From contig JAGVYI010000019.1 in NCBI GenBank assembly GCA_018303365.1, positions 1 to 49,611 on the forward strand: DNA of 49,611 nucleotides, given 5' to 3'. Shown piece by piece: positions 8,534 through 16,911 of this stretch (position 1 is the stretch's first letter; each line of letters opens with the position of its first letter). The position numbers and the translations under genes were made by a program. Origin of the DNA: Candidatus Woesearchaeota archaeon (GTDB lineage: Archaea > Nanobdellota > Nanobdellia > SCGC-AAA011-G17 > JACPNG01). Below the pieces are notes generated by a model. The model did not search any database and was not told where the DNA came from. It saw nothing but the letters and a program-made list of their open reading frames with translations.

Positions 8534-9378
8534 GCATAATCCTTCCAACATACAATGAAGAGAAAACAATAGAGGACACAGTACAGAAGATAAAACAGAT
8601 AATAAAAGAAAACAAATTAAATGCACAGATAGTTGTTGTCAATGATGCTTCAACAGATAATACAAAAGAGATTCTAAATAGAATACAAGCGATAAAGGTG
8701 ATGGAGCACCAGATAAACAGAGGCTATGGCGCATCCTTAAAAACGGGAATAAAACACACAAATACAGACTGGATTCTCATCACTGATGCTGATGGAACTT
8801 ACCCTATTGAAGACATACCAACACTAATAGAACAAATAAACAGCGCAGATATGATTGTCGGAGCTAGGATAAAAAAAGGCGTTAAAATACCACTCACAAG
8901 AAGACCAGCGAAAAAAATCATAGGTACACTAGCAAACCTATTGGTCGGGAAGAAAATTCCAGATATTAATTCAGGATTTCGCATATTTAAAAGGGAAGTA
9001 GCCCTAAAGTTTTTTCATCTTTTCCCAGATGGATTCTCATTTACAACTACAATAACCCTTGCAGCATTAACAAATAATTACAAAGTGAAGTTTGTTCCAA
9101 TAGATTACTACCAAAGACAGGGAAAGTCAACAGTCCACCCAATAAAAGATTTTATAGGATTCCTGGCAATTATAATAAGAATCATGGTATATTTCAGACC
9201 ACTCAAGATGTTTAGCATATTAGCTGGAATGCTGTTTCTTATAGGCACCACAATCTTTTTATACACCTTCCTGGTATTAAATAATATAGCCGACATCACA
9301 GTCATTGTTATCCTCTTGGCGTCGCTGCAGGTCTTTCTATCGGGAATGATCGCAGAGATAATAACCCTACAAAGGTAA
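8521..9378 (+). CDS. GT2 glycosyltransferase with C-terminal membrane segments
   Basis: A 285-residue dolichyl-phosphate sugar transferase-like protein. The GT-A domain shows IILPTYNEEKTIEDTV, VVNDASTDNT (first Asp motif), ITDADGTYP (the metal-binding DxD) and SGFRIFKREV. The C-terminus has two hydrophobic segments at about residues 225-280. This layout fits polyprenyl-phosphate mannosyl/glucosyl transferases that supply sugars to GT-C enzymes outside the membrane. It overlaps the preceding GT4 by 13 bp and is followed 2 bp later by a radical SAM gene, so all four belong to one operon. Confidence 0.92.
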   Translation: MEKISIILPTYNEEKTIEDTVQKIKQIIKENKLNAQIVVVNDASTDNTKEILNRIQAIKVMEHQINRGYGASLKTGIKHTNTDWILITDADGTYPIEDIPTLIEQINSADMIVGARIKKGVKIPLTRRPAKKIIGTLANLLVGKKIPDINSGFRIFKREVALKFFHLFPDGFSFTTTITLAALTNNYKVKFVPIDYYQRQGKSTVHPIKDFIGFLAIIIRIMVYFRPLKMFSILAGMLFLIGTTIFLYTFLVLNNIADITVIVILLASLQVFLSGMIAEIITLQR

Positions 9379-9380
9379 AA

Positions 9381-10811
9381 ATGAAAATCTTACTTATCAA
9401 CCCACCATTTAAGAATGTTCTAATGGCTGAAACGCCAAAGTTCGTAAATGAGAATAGGGGTTATAATCCTCCGATGGGAATAATTTCTATTGCTACGTGC
9501 ATTAATGCATCGACAAATCACGAAGCAGAGGTGCTTGATGCGCAGCTTCTTGAGATGGACTATGGAGATATCAAAAAAGAACTTGAAAGAGTGAAACCGG
9601 AGATAATTGGTATGGCTGCACTAACGTTCACGCTTCTTGACACCCTCCATATGGCAAAGATTGTAAAGGAAATCAACCCCAATATCAAAATTGTCTTTGG
9701 TGGACCGCATGCAACAATGTTTCCATACGAGACAATAAAACAAGATGCTGTTGATATGGTAGTTATAGGGGAAGGAGAAAGAACCTTTCCAGAACTTGTT
9801 GAAAACATCAGAGATGAAGGGAAGTTAAGAAAAGTAAACGGGCTTATGTTCAAAGATAAGAAAGGAGAGGTTGTTGTAACCCCACCAAGAGAACTTATAC
9901 AAGACTTAGACAAAATCCCTATCCCCGACAGAACCCTAACACCCTATAAAAAGTATTCTTCAGTCCTCGCAAAGAGAAACCCATTGACAACAATGATAAC
10001 CTCTAGGGGGTGCCCCTTTAGATGCACTTTTTGTGACAGACCTCAAGCAGGAGGAAAAAGCTGGAGAGCAAGGTCACCAAAACTAGTTGTCGATGAGATG
10101 GAGCAAATCAAAAACCTAGGAATTAACGAGATTCTATTTTATGATGACACTTGGACAATGGACATGAAAAGAGCAGAAGAAATTTGTAACGAAATTCTTA
10201 GAAGAAAATTAGATATGGTCTGGGATATAAGAACAAGAGTTGACAGGGTAACACCTGAGTTGATTGAACTTATGAAAAAGGCAGGATGCCACAGGATAAA
10301 TTTCGGAGTCGAATCTGGAACAGAAGAAGGCCTGAAGACAATAAAAAAAGAAGTTAATTTGGAAAAAGTCGAGAAGGCATTTAGGATATGTAAGAAGGTT
10401 GGGATGGAAACACTAGGATACCTTATGATTGGCCTTCCAGGAGAAACAAGAGAACAGATGATGCAAACAATAAAATTTGCAAAAAAGGTAAAACCAAATT
10501 TCTGTCATTTCACGGTTTTCACACCATTTCCAGACACAGAAGTTTGGAGAAATCTGCTTGAAAAAGGTGATAAGTCGGTTGCTGAATGCTGGAGAAGTTA
10601 CGCTCAAAATCCAACAGAAGCCTTTGACCCGCCAACCGCAAACGAATATTTGAGTAAAAAAGAACTCTTTGATGTGTGTAATTTCGCCTACAAGTCATTT
10701 TATTTTAGACCAAGTTATATTCTAAAAGAACTAAGCAGGGTCCGTTCAGTCGGAGAGTTTGCAAGAAAGACAAAAGCGGGCTTTAAGATGCTCGTGTCCC
10801 AAGAAGGGTAG
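9381..10811 (+). CDS. B12-binding radical SAM protein (subfamily 1)
   Basis: A 476-residue protein with an N-terminal cobalamin-binding domain (PPMGIISIATCINAS, VFGGPHATMFP) and a radical SAM core with TSRGCPFRCTFC near residue 210, an FGVESGTEEGL segment, and GYLMIGLPGE. The C-terminus has the module SFYFRPSYILKEL followed by RVRSVGEF, shared with the 10859, 24412 and 25803 genes. It is the last gene of the 6303-10811 operon, starting 2 bp after the GT2. Probably performs a radical methylation or other C-H chemistry on a glycan or lipid intermediate; the product is unknown. Confidence 0.9.
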   Translation: MKILLINPPFKNVLMAETPKFVNENRGYNPPMGIISIATCINASTNHEAEVLDAQLLEMDYGDIKKELERVKPEIIGMAALTFTLLDTLHMAKIVKEINPNIKIVFGGPHATMFPYETIKQDAVDMVVIGEGERTFPELVENIRDEGKLRKVNGLMFKDKKGEVVVTPPRELIQDLDKIPIPDRTLTPYKKYSSVLAKRNPLTTMITSRGCPFRCTFCDRPQAGGKSWRARSPKLVVDEMEQIKNLGINEILFYDDTWTMDMKRAEEICNEILRRKLDMVWDIRTRVDRVTPELIELMKKAGCHRINFGVESGTEEGLKTIKKEVNLEKVEKAFRICKKVGMETLGYLMIGLPGETREQMMQTIKFAKKVKPNFCHFTVFTPFPDTEVWRNLLEKGDKSVAECWRSYAQNPTEAFDPPTANEYLSKKELFDVCNFAYKSFYFRPSYILKELSRVRSVGEFARKTKAGFKMLVSQEG

Positions 10812-10858
10812 ATTAAGAATAGGGAAAGCACAAAATGTATAATTTAAAGTTTGATAAT

Positions 10859-12283
10859 TTATGTCTCCAATTCCTTTCCTTTCTTAACCCGCAAGGTATT
10901 CCTCAAAATAGACTTAAACCCTTTCAAGTTGTTTTTAATGTCTGCAGGGCTCAATTTGAACATTCTACGTAAAATATACTTGGGACGAAAATAAAAAGCC
11001 CTGTACATCCTATTTAGAGCTTGTTTTAATTCTTCATTTGTAAGTTCGGTAGCATTCATCTGCACATCTTCATACCGAACAGAAGTGGGGTCTTTTTGAA
11101 TAAGCCAGTTATTCTGTTCTGCCTGTCGCCGAAGCTCAGTTCCTGGAAAAGCAGTGCAAAACCCCATATATACATAAGTGGGGTCAACCTCTTTCATATA
11201 TTTTATAGTGTTCTCAATAGACCCATATGTTTCGCCAGGGTTACCAACCATAAAATTAGCAACAACATCAAGTTTTGCCTTCTTTGCAATCTTAACAGCT
11301 TCCCTTCCCTGTTCAAGTGTGGCCCTTTTACGCAGGTTATCAAGGATTCTTTGGTCACCAGTCTCAAGACCGAACGTGACACTAAAGCACCCAGCCTGTT
11401 TCATCTTTTTTGCAAGCTCAAGGTTGAAGTTATCGACTCTAGCATTGGCACACCATGTAAGGTCATAATTTCTCTCCATCAGAAGATCACAGAATTTCAT
11501 AACATTACTTGGAACAATTGTAAAAATAGAATCCTTGAAAGCAATTTCTTTTACCCCGAGCTCTTTGACAAGATAATCAATCTCTTTTATAGAACGTTCA
11601 GGAGACTGTACTCGAAATCGTCTATCATAAACATTAGGAATCTCGCAGTAACTACAGTCATAAGGACAGCCACGAGTTCTAACCATTGCAATGAAAGGCT
11701 TTCTAAGAGAATATGGGCTCTGGTATTTTTCAAGAGGCAAAAGGTCATATGCTGGAAAAGGAAGTTCATCAATGTCCTTAAGAAGAGGCATAGGAGACGT
11801 CAAGAATATCTTCCCATTATCTCGAAAACCAATACCTTTTACAAGGTGAAGGTCAGATCCTTTATCATAGGCTTCCATAAGCTCTAGCAAGCTTAACTCC
11901 CCCTCGCCCCTAAGAACAACATCAACATTTTCATTAGATAAAGCATGGTAAGGAAGTTCTGTAGCGTGTGGTCCACCAATAACAACCTTTATGGAAGGGT
12001 TAAACTGTTTAACTAAAGATGCAACAGCAAAAGCATGATAAATAATCGCCGAAGTTGCAGTAAGTGCGACAACATCAGGCTCAAATTTTTTAACTTCAGA
12101 AAGGACATCTTCAGTAGTTGCACTGAAAGCACACCCGTCATAAAGCCCCACAGTATAACCTTTAGCGCGCATAAATCCCGCTATTGAAGTAATGCCTAAA
12201 GGAGGGTACTTGATCCCTTCCATCAGATCCTGCTCCTTAAGTGGAGGGGGCTGTATGAATAATATTTTCTGAATATCAATCAT
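10859..12283 (-). CDS. B12-binding radical SAM protein (subfamily 1)
   Basis: About 474 residues from the preferred start. The cobalamin domain shows YPPLGITSIAGFMRAKGYTVGLYDG and VIGGPHATELP; the radical SAM core has RTRGCPYDCSYC near residue 204 and FGLETGDQRIL; the C-terminus has AFYFRPKYILRRM then KGFKSIL. The track starts at 12370, which would overlap the upstream gene by 83 bp; the ATG at 12283 (MIDIQKILFIQPP) lies 4 bp after that gene's stop and begins the conserved fold. A TAAGGAG directly abuts it, which is unusually close, so the exact start is uncertain. Convergent with its paralogue at 9381. Confidence 0.87.
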   Translation of the reverse strand: MIDIQKILFIQPPPLKEQDLMEGIKYPPLGITSIAGFMRAKGYTVGLYDGCAFSATTEDVLSEVKKFEPDVVALTATSAIIYHAFAVASLVKQFNPSIKVVIGGPHATELPYHALSNENVDVVLRGEGELSLLELMEAYDKGSDLHLVKGIGFRDNGKIFLTSPMPLLKDIDELPFPAYDLLPLEKYQSPYSLRKPFIAMVRTRGCPYDCSYCEIPNVYDRRFRVQSPERSIKEIDYLVKELGVKEIAFKDSIFTIVPSNVMKFCDLLMERNYDLTWCANARVDNFNLELAKKMKQAGCFSVTFGLETGDQRILDNLRKRATLEQGREAVKIAKKAKLDVVANFMVGNPGETYGSIENTIKYMKEVDPTYVYMGFCTAFPGTELRRQAEQNNWLIQKDPTSVRYEDVQMNATELTNEELKQALNRMYRAFYFRPKYILRRMFKLSPADIKNNLKGFKSILRNTLRVKKGKELET

Positions 12284-12287
12284 CTCC

Positions 12288-12587
12288 TTAACATATTTTC
12301 TTGTCTCGTAAAAATTGAAAAACAAGGTCCTGATTCTCTTTAAGCGCATGCACACTCCACGCGCCTGCACGGTCTTGACGTAAAGAGAGCATAAGATCTT
12401 TGTCAGGATTCTTTGACTTTATAGTACCAATCTGCTCAAAAGTTAAAAGTAAAATCCATTCTCCATTTTTAGTAGGTTGACCGAATCTCTGGGTAAGAAT
12501 CTCTTTAGTTGTCTGAAGAACAAAAAGCTCTGAAGGTTTTTCCTTTTTTACTCTTATATCATTCCAATTTAGCGTCTCAAATTTCAT
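12288..12587 (-). CDS. Hypothetical protein, 99 residues
   Basis: A small soluble-looking alpha/beta protein starting MKFETLNWNDIRVKKEKP and ending FLRDKKIC. I do not recognise the family. The ATG at 12587 is preceded by GGGTGA at good spacing and by a palindromic TATA box about 70 bp upstream, implying a leader of about 45 nt. It is followed 4 bp later by the B12 radical SAM gene, so the two are very likely cotranscribed. No membrane segment, signal peptide or metal-binding motif is visible. It could be an accessory factor for the radical SAM enzyme, but this is only a guess from position. Confidence 0.6.
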   Translation of the reverse strand: MKFETLNWNDIRVKKEKPSELFVLQTTKEILTQRFGQPTKNGEWILLLTFEQIGTIKSKNPDKDLMLSLRQDRAGAWSVHALKENQDLVFQFLRDKKIC

Positions 12588-12650
12588 AAAAATTCACCCA
12601 ACACCCCATAGCAAACCTGATAGAGTAAAGACAAGTATTTCCACAAATCA

Positions 12651-12666
12651 ATATTTATAAATATAT
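12651..12666. promoter_or_regulatory. Palindromic TATA element
   Basis: ATATTTATAAATATAT reads nearly the same on both strands. On - it can serve the 12587 gene with a leader carrying GGGTGA. On + it sits about 25 nt before an ATG at 12681 that opens only a 13-codon frame. Confidence 0.5.
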
Positions 12667-12680
12667 TGCTTCTAAAAATC

Positions 12681-12722
12681 ATGGTTAATCTTGAGATAGG
12701 TTACGCACCTTTAAGCAGGTGA
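12681..12722 (+). CDS. Possible 13-residue leaderless micro-ORF, or small RNA start
   Basis: ATG at 12681 opens MVNLEIGYAPLSR and then stops. It is exactly where a leaderless transcript from the 12651 TATA box would begin. The transcript would also contain a small inverted repeat, CACCT-TTAAGC-AGGTG, around 12707-12722. It may be a small RNA, a relic of a lost gene, or nothing; the coding potential of 13 codons cannot be judged. Confidence 0.2.
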   Translation: MVNLEIGYAPLSR

Positions 12723-12742
12723 TCACTATTAGTAGAACGCAT

Positions 12743-13663
12743 CTAAAGAAGTTTCTTTTCCCGCAACTCAGCAATAAGATTTTTGATGCCTTGCTCAATA
12801 TCAATGGGATTAAAGTTAGTATCCCTAACAAGTTCTGTTATATCCATCTCTGTACCTTGGCTCAGGTTTCGAACATTCTCTGAAGTAAAGGGGGGCTTAG
12901 AAAGTACTCTCTCAAAAACTTTAGCAGTATAATAGCAGAGCCAAACAGGAAAAGAGATTTTTATCTTTTTAACCCCTATCGCTTTAGCAACAACATCAAC
13001 CAAGTCCCGAAATGGAATCTTATCTTTCCCGCAAAGGGGATATATTTTCCTATAAGTTTGTTTATTGTTAACTGACAGAACAAGCGCCTTAGCAACATCA
13101 TAGACGCTTACAGGTTGTCGTGTCCATCTTCCATGTCCAACAAGAGGAATAAAAAAAGGAAATTTAGTTACATAGTCAATAACATTCGTAATGCCAACAC
13201 CATGTACGCCGTAAATAATAGTAGGCCGAAAGATGGTATAGTCAAGAGAACTATCTGTAAAGAGTTTTTCAGCCATGACCTTTGTCTCGCCATAAGGACC
13301 CCGTTTATTTTTCAAGACGGCAACCGAACTAGTAAAAATCACTCGTTTAATTTTATAGGCAGTGCAAAGTTCAATAAGGTTCCTTGTTCCAATAAAATTA
13401 ACCTGATAGTTTACCTCAAAAGATATAATCCGCTGTGCTGCCGCAAGATGAATCACAGCATCAACTCCTTTGAGAGCAGGTCGAAGACTCTCTTTGTCAG
13501 TAATGTCTCCCTCAACAACACGCAAAGCATCTTTCCTATCGTAAACAAAAGGAACACCCTTTCTAATAAAGCAAGTTACTTGAAAACCATTAGAAAGAAG
13601 CCCATCTAGAACATACTTTCCAACATATCCACCAGCACCAGTAACTAAAATCTTTTTATACAT
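12743..13663 (-). CDS. NAD(P)-dependent sugar epimerase/dehydratase (extended SDR)
   Basis: A 306-residue extended short-chain dehydrogenase. The dinucleotide-binding motif is LVTGAGGYVGKYVLDGL; DAVIHLAAAQR and VIFTSSVAVLKN follow; the active-site YxxxK is YGETKVMAE; FRPTIIYGVHGVG is the usual substrate-region start. The C-terminal third binds the substrate and is less typical, closer to the 3-beta-HSD/flavonol-reductase-like side of the superfamily than to GalE. A TTTAAAAA box about 31 nt upstream of the ATG suggests a nearly leaderless transcript. Probably makes or interconverts nucleotide sugars for the cluster, although a lipid substrate cannot be excluded. Confidence 0.82.
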   Translation of the reverse strand: MYKKILVTGAGGYVGKYVLDGLLSNGFQVTCFIRKGVPFVYDRKDALRVVEGDITDKESLRPALKGVDAVIHLAAAQRIISFEVNYQVNFIGTRNLIELCTAYKIKRVIFTSSVAVLKNKRGPYGETKVMAEKLFTDSSLDYTIFRPTIIYGVHGVGITNVIDYVTKFPFFIPLVGHGRWTRQPVSVYDVAKALVLSVNNKQTYRKIYPLCGKDKIPFRDLVDVVAKAIGVKKIKISFPVWLCYYTAKVFERVLSKPPFTSENVRNLSQGTEMDITELVRDTNFNPIDIEQGIKNLIAELREKKLL

Positions 13664-13776
13664 GGCAAATAGGAACCAAGAGATCTGTTTTTAAAGCTAA
13701 CGTCTTAAAATACTAAAAAACACAGGAAATTCTTGGTAGATTGAAGAAGAACAATGCACAAGACTTATAAACCCTA

Positions 13777-13783
13777 TTTATAT
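13777..13783 (+). promoter_or_regulatory. TATA box for the lipoprotein gene
   Basis: TTTATAT lies 22 nt before the ATG at 13801; a second candidate, CTTATAAAC, sits at about 13764. Either could give a very short leader. Confidence 0.4.
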
Positions 13784-13800
13784 GAACAAAGTTTGTTAAT

Positions 13801-14418
13801 ATGAAAATAAAATGGTTGCTATTGAGCGCTTTTATTCTTGCGACCATCTTAGTATCTGGCTGTCAGCAAACCCCCACTGGAAGTGCAGTGATGGAATTTG
13901 TCTGTAACAAACCATATATTCAAGTAGGAAGTGAGTGTTGTTTAGATAAAAATGGTGATAAAGTTTGCGATAAAGACGAACAAACAGATATAAAAGAAAC
14001 CGAAGCCAAAAAAAGCATCAATCCAAATCCAGTTCAAGCCTTAACTGTTGAATACTGCACAGGAACCTATTATTTTGATTGCCCTTGGAGTTATATAACT
14101 AAAGATGAAGTACAGTTTAAGTTAAGAGCAACAAGGTCTGGAATAGCCATCATTAAAAGAATTGAAATCCCTAATGTACCTTGCACTAAAGAATTTGGAA
14201 ATATTCCCTTGGAGAAAGGGATGAAGTACGATGAAATAAGACAATTTAATGTTACTTGTAATTTCAAAAAGAATTCTGTGGACTCTGATGTAAAACTATA
14301 TATAACCCAGTATCCAATAGAAGGTTTCAAAGAGGGTGATACCTCAAAAGAGTGGATGGGATATAAGGAACCTATAGAAATGGTGACTATACTATACATT
14401 AGTGGAATGGTTAGATAA
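13801..14418 (+). CDS. Predicted surface lipoprotein, hypothetical
   Basis: A 205-residue exported protein. The N-terminus is a signal peptide with a lipobox-like end (MKIKWLLLSAFILATILVSGC), so Cys21 would be lipid-anchored. A short Cys-rich stretch follows, VGSECCLDKNGDKVCDKDE, whose D-N-D-K-D pattern resembles a calcium-binding EF-hand-like loop and is seen often in DPANN surface proteins. The remainder (about 80-205) is beta-rich with further cysteines (EYCTG, DCPW, VPCTKE, VTCNF) that could form disulfides. It stands alone, with its own TATA box, between the epimerase and a convergent membrane gene. Function unknown; a surface-exposed beta-domain is likely. Confidence 0.7.
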   Translation: MKIKWLLLSAFILATILVSGCQQTPTGSAVMEFVCNKPYIQVGSECCLDKNGDKVCDKDEQTDIKETEAKKSINPNPVQALTVEYCTGTYYFDCPWSYITKDEVQFKLRATRSGIAIIKRIEIPNVPCTKEFGNIPLEKGMKYDEIRQFNVTCNFKKNSVDSDVKLYITQYPIEGFKEGDTSKEWMGYKEPIEMVTILYISGMVR

Positions 14419-14451
14419 TATTGTCCTATGAAAACACAGGCATTTTGAATT

Positions 14452-15993
14452 TTAAGGTGTGCTAAAAAAACAAAAAGTCTTAGTTTCTCCTTCAAGAGAA
14501 AACCCGCACGAAGAAATAAGAGGGCAATATTCGTTAAAAGAAATTACAGATACAATACCCTCCTCATCAACGAAAGAAGCAAATTCTGTACATGAACCGG
14601 ATTCTAACTCCTGACGAAGCACATCAAAACGAACCAATAATTCCTCAGACGCCGCAGGAGAAAACCCTCCGCTAGGGGTGGTAAGGTCGTAACGACTGAA
14701 ACCAATATAAGAATCGAAAATAAGAGAATTTATGTTGCCAGAATTATGTGGAAAAATAAGATATGTTCCAGAAAGACCAGTTGCTATATCAACAAACTCT
14801 TGCTCATAAGGAAGGTAGCTTACATCAGGATTGTTAAGGAAAGTGAATGCAACAACAGCAGATAATATGCTAAAAACAAAGATGCCGATGAAGAAAAACT
14901 TATGCAAATCAACCTGAAACTTAGAGGTAACAAGCAACGCAATTATAAGAAGCAAAAAAAGCCCATTATAAGGGTTCACAGGAACTTTGTTAAAATAAGG
15001 AACAAAAATAAGGAGACGGGAAATAAGCAAGAAACCAAGAACAAAGAAAGGAAAATAAAATAACAAAAAACGCCCTTTGTCTGAAGAAGAAAGGTAAGAA
15101 AAAAGGGAGATAACAAAAAAGGAGACAAGAAGGATTGTATTAAAAGAAACAAGACTATCTAAAGTCAACAGCACACTCAAAGGATTTACGCTGTGGGTTT
15201 TGACAGCTGGCGAATCAATATAGCGAGAAAGATCAGAGCAGACAAAAGAGCAAGAAAAAGAATCCTGATTAGACTGCAAAAAGGGGACGAACCAAAAAGA
15301 ACTCAGGAGAAAGGATATAAGGATAATAAAGCCCAAGAAAGCACGCTCCTTCCATGGTTTAAGAATAAACAAAGGAACAAAAAGAAAACTACCTATAATG
15401 GTCTCGTAAGGGTGTGTAAGTATAAGTGCAGCATAAGGAATAATTACCATAAAAGAGAGTTTCGATATCGGCTTATCTTTATGATAGTAAACAAAGAAAA
15501 AAAGAAACAATAGCAAAAACCACCCGAGAGCCTCTGGAAATTTTCCAATATTAAAAAACTGGTCAATAAGGAGCGGGCTTCCAAAGAAAAATGAGAAAAA
15601 AGCAACCCTTTGAGTTAAAGATAATCGCAATGAGTTGCCGAAAATAGTTATAGCAACAAGGGAGAGTATGTAGATAAATACAAGCGAAAGGTAAACAGAT
15701 ACAAGAAGGTTACTAGTAAAAAAGCTGAAAATGGAAGTAAAGTAAAACCACCCCGGTGGATAGCTTCGAAACAAAGTAAATCCATCGTACCAGTTCGGAA
15801 CTGACCCAAAAAAACCGTATTCTTGGAAAAAAGAAAGTTGAGCAAGGCGCTGCGTTAAGTCTCCGATTGCAAAAGGAAAGAATTGGGTTATGGGAAAGAG
15901 TAAATAAAATTTATAGAAAATAACAATTAGAAAAACAACAGAAGGTAAAAGAAAATACCAGTCAGGAAACCTGCGATAAACTGAATTGGACAT
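14452..15993 (-). CDS. GT-C-like polytopic membrane protein (paralogue A)
   Basis: About 513 residues with roughly ten or more hydrophobic segments. After the first segment, an external loop reads FAIGDLTQRLAQLSFFQEYGFFGSVPNWYDGFTLF then YPPGWFYF; an acidic residue in this position is typical of GT-C lipid-phosphosugar glycosyltransferases. The soluble C-terminus contains TTPSGGFSP and ends in Cys-containing strands. The track starts at 16068, but the ATG at 15993 (MSNSVYRRF) lies about 26 nt from TTATAAACC on this strand and starts closer to the first membrane segment. A paralogue lies at 35149-36562. It may transfer a sugar from a lipid carrier on the outer face. Family name unknown to me. 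Confidence 0.72.
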   Translation of the reverse strand: MSNSVYRRFPDWYFLLPSVVFLIVIFYKFYLLFPITQFFPFAIGDLTQRLAQLSFFQEYGFFGSVPNWYDGFTLFRSYPPGWFYFTSIFSFFTSNLLVSVYLSLVFIYILSLVAITIFGNSLRLSLTQRVAFFSFFFGSPLLIDQFFNIGKFPEALGWFLLLFLFFFVYYHKDKPISKLSFMVIIPYAALILTHPYETIIGSFLFVPLFILKPWKERAFLGFIILISFLLSSFWFVPFLQSNQDSFSCSFVCSDLSRYIDSPAVKTHSVNPLSVLLTLDSLVSFNTILLVSFFVISLFSYLSSSDKGRFLLFYFPFFVLGFLLISRLLIFVPYFNKVPVNPYNGLFLLLIIALLVTSKFQVDLHKFFFIGIFVFSILSAVVAFTFLNNPDVSYLPYEQEFVDIATGLSGTYLIFPHNSGNINSLIFDSYIGFSRYDLTTPSGGFSPAASEELLVRFDVLRQELESGSCTEFASFVDEEGIVSVISFNEYCPLISSCGFSLEGETKTFCFFSTP

Positions 15994-16040
15994 AATAAAA
16001 AACCGCAAAAATGGGTTTATAATTCTGCCGTTAAAAAGGC

Positions 16041-16048
16041 TTATAAAT
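16041..16048 (+). promoter_or_regulatory. TATA box of the 16069-24415 operon
   Basis: TTATAAAT lies about 25 nt before the ATG at 16069, which predicts a leaderless first gene for the eight-gene operon. Confidence 0.6.
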
Positions 16049-16068
16049 CTCCCTTTTCGGAAAAGCAT

Positions 16069-16911
16069 ATGCCAAATTGGTTAATCCATCTGGGGCTGCC
16101 TTACATTGCAGCAAAGCTTCTAAGGATAAAGAATGTAAGGCTCGTGCTTCTGGGAGCAATCATTCCAGATATTGCAAGATTGGGTGTCCTTATAAGAAAG
16201 TTTACATATATTGGACAAGTAAACACCTTTAGTTATCTGGAGCCCTTCCACAGTCCATTCATGTTTCTTCTAATTGCACTGACAATATCCCTATTAAGCA
16301 AACAGTCAAAAAAGGCTATGCAGCTTTTAGTATTTGGAGGAGCAACGCACTTTTTCTTGGATGCTTTAGAAAAGAATTTTGGATTCATGAAGTTTTTGTT
16401 TTACCCCTTCATTTTGAAAACATTCTCTTTCCAACTATTCTGGCCTGAAAGTAGTATATCAATACTCATTATGGCAGTAAGTACAGTAGCCATCCTTTAT
16501 GCAATAACAGATAAGAAAAAGATAAGTTATGGATTCAAGACAAAAAATCTAAAGATAGTACTACCCCTAATAATATTCACGTTGCTACTGCCACTTGCAA
16601 CACAAGCATGGGTAAAGGGGAACCTACCATACATAACTCAGTTTAAAGAAAACAAAGACACACTAGCGTTCTCCTATAGTGATATTATAAGCACAAATCC
16701 ATTAATAGTAAGGGAGTTGGACTTCACCTATGAGGTTATAACAGACATTCCGCTAAGAGAAGGAGATGTAATTTCAATGCAAGCAGACCTGAAAGATAAC
16801 AAAGTACACCCAACAAAAGCACACATACATAAAGATATACTTAAGTTTGAAGCATCTATCTTGGCCCTGTTCATATTCGCATTTATATGGTTTACAAGCA
16901 AGAAAAAATGA
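16069..16911 (+). CDS. Membrane metal-dependent hydrolase-like protein (DUF457/YdjM-like)
   Basis: A 280-residue membrane protein. Scattered conserved residues match the YdjM-like membrane hydrolases: NWLIHLGLPYIAAKLL, LLGAIIPDIARL, the EPFHSPFMFLL motif, and THFFLDALE, giving H, PD, HS and HxxxD positions that could ligate a metal. About five hydrophobic segments are visible. Residues 200-250 form a soluble loop before the last segment. It opens an operon of glycosyltransferases and overlaps the next gene by 4 bp. The role in glycan metabolism is not established; hydrolysis of a membrane lipid or lipid-linked intermediate is inference. Confidence 0.65.
   Translation: MPNWLIHLGLPYIAAKLLRIKNVRLVLLGAIIPDIARLGVLIRKFTYIGQVNTFSYLEPFHSPFMFLLIALTISLLSKQSKKAMQLLVFGGATHFFLDALEKNFGFMKFLFYPFILKTFSFQLFWPESSISILIMAVSTVAILYAITDKKKISYGFKTKNLKIVLPLIIFTLLLPLATQAWVKGNLPYITQFKENKDTLAFSYSDIISTNPLIVRELDFTYEVITDIPLREGDVISMQADLKDNKVHPTKAHIHKDILKFEASILALFIFAFIWFTSKKK

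Noticed and set aside
11096-11887. Plus ORF of 263 residues
   Set aside because: Antisense to the well-supported B12 radical SAM gene at 10859-12283; no family motif of its own.
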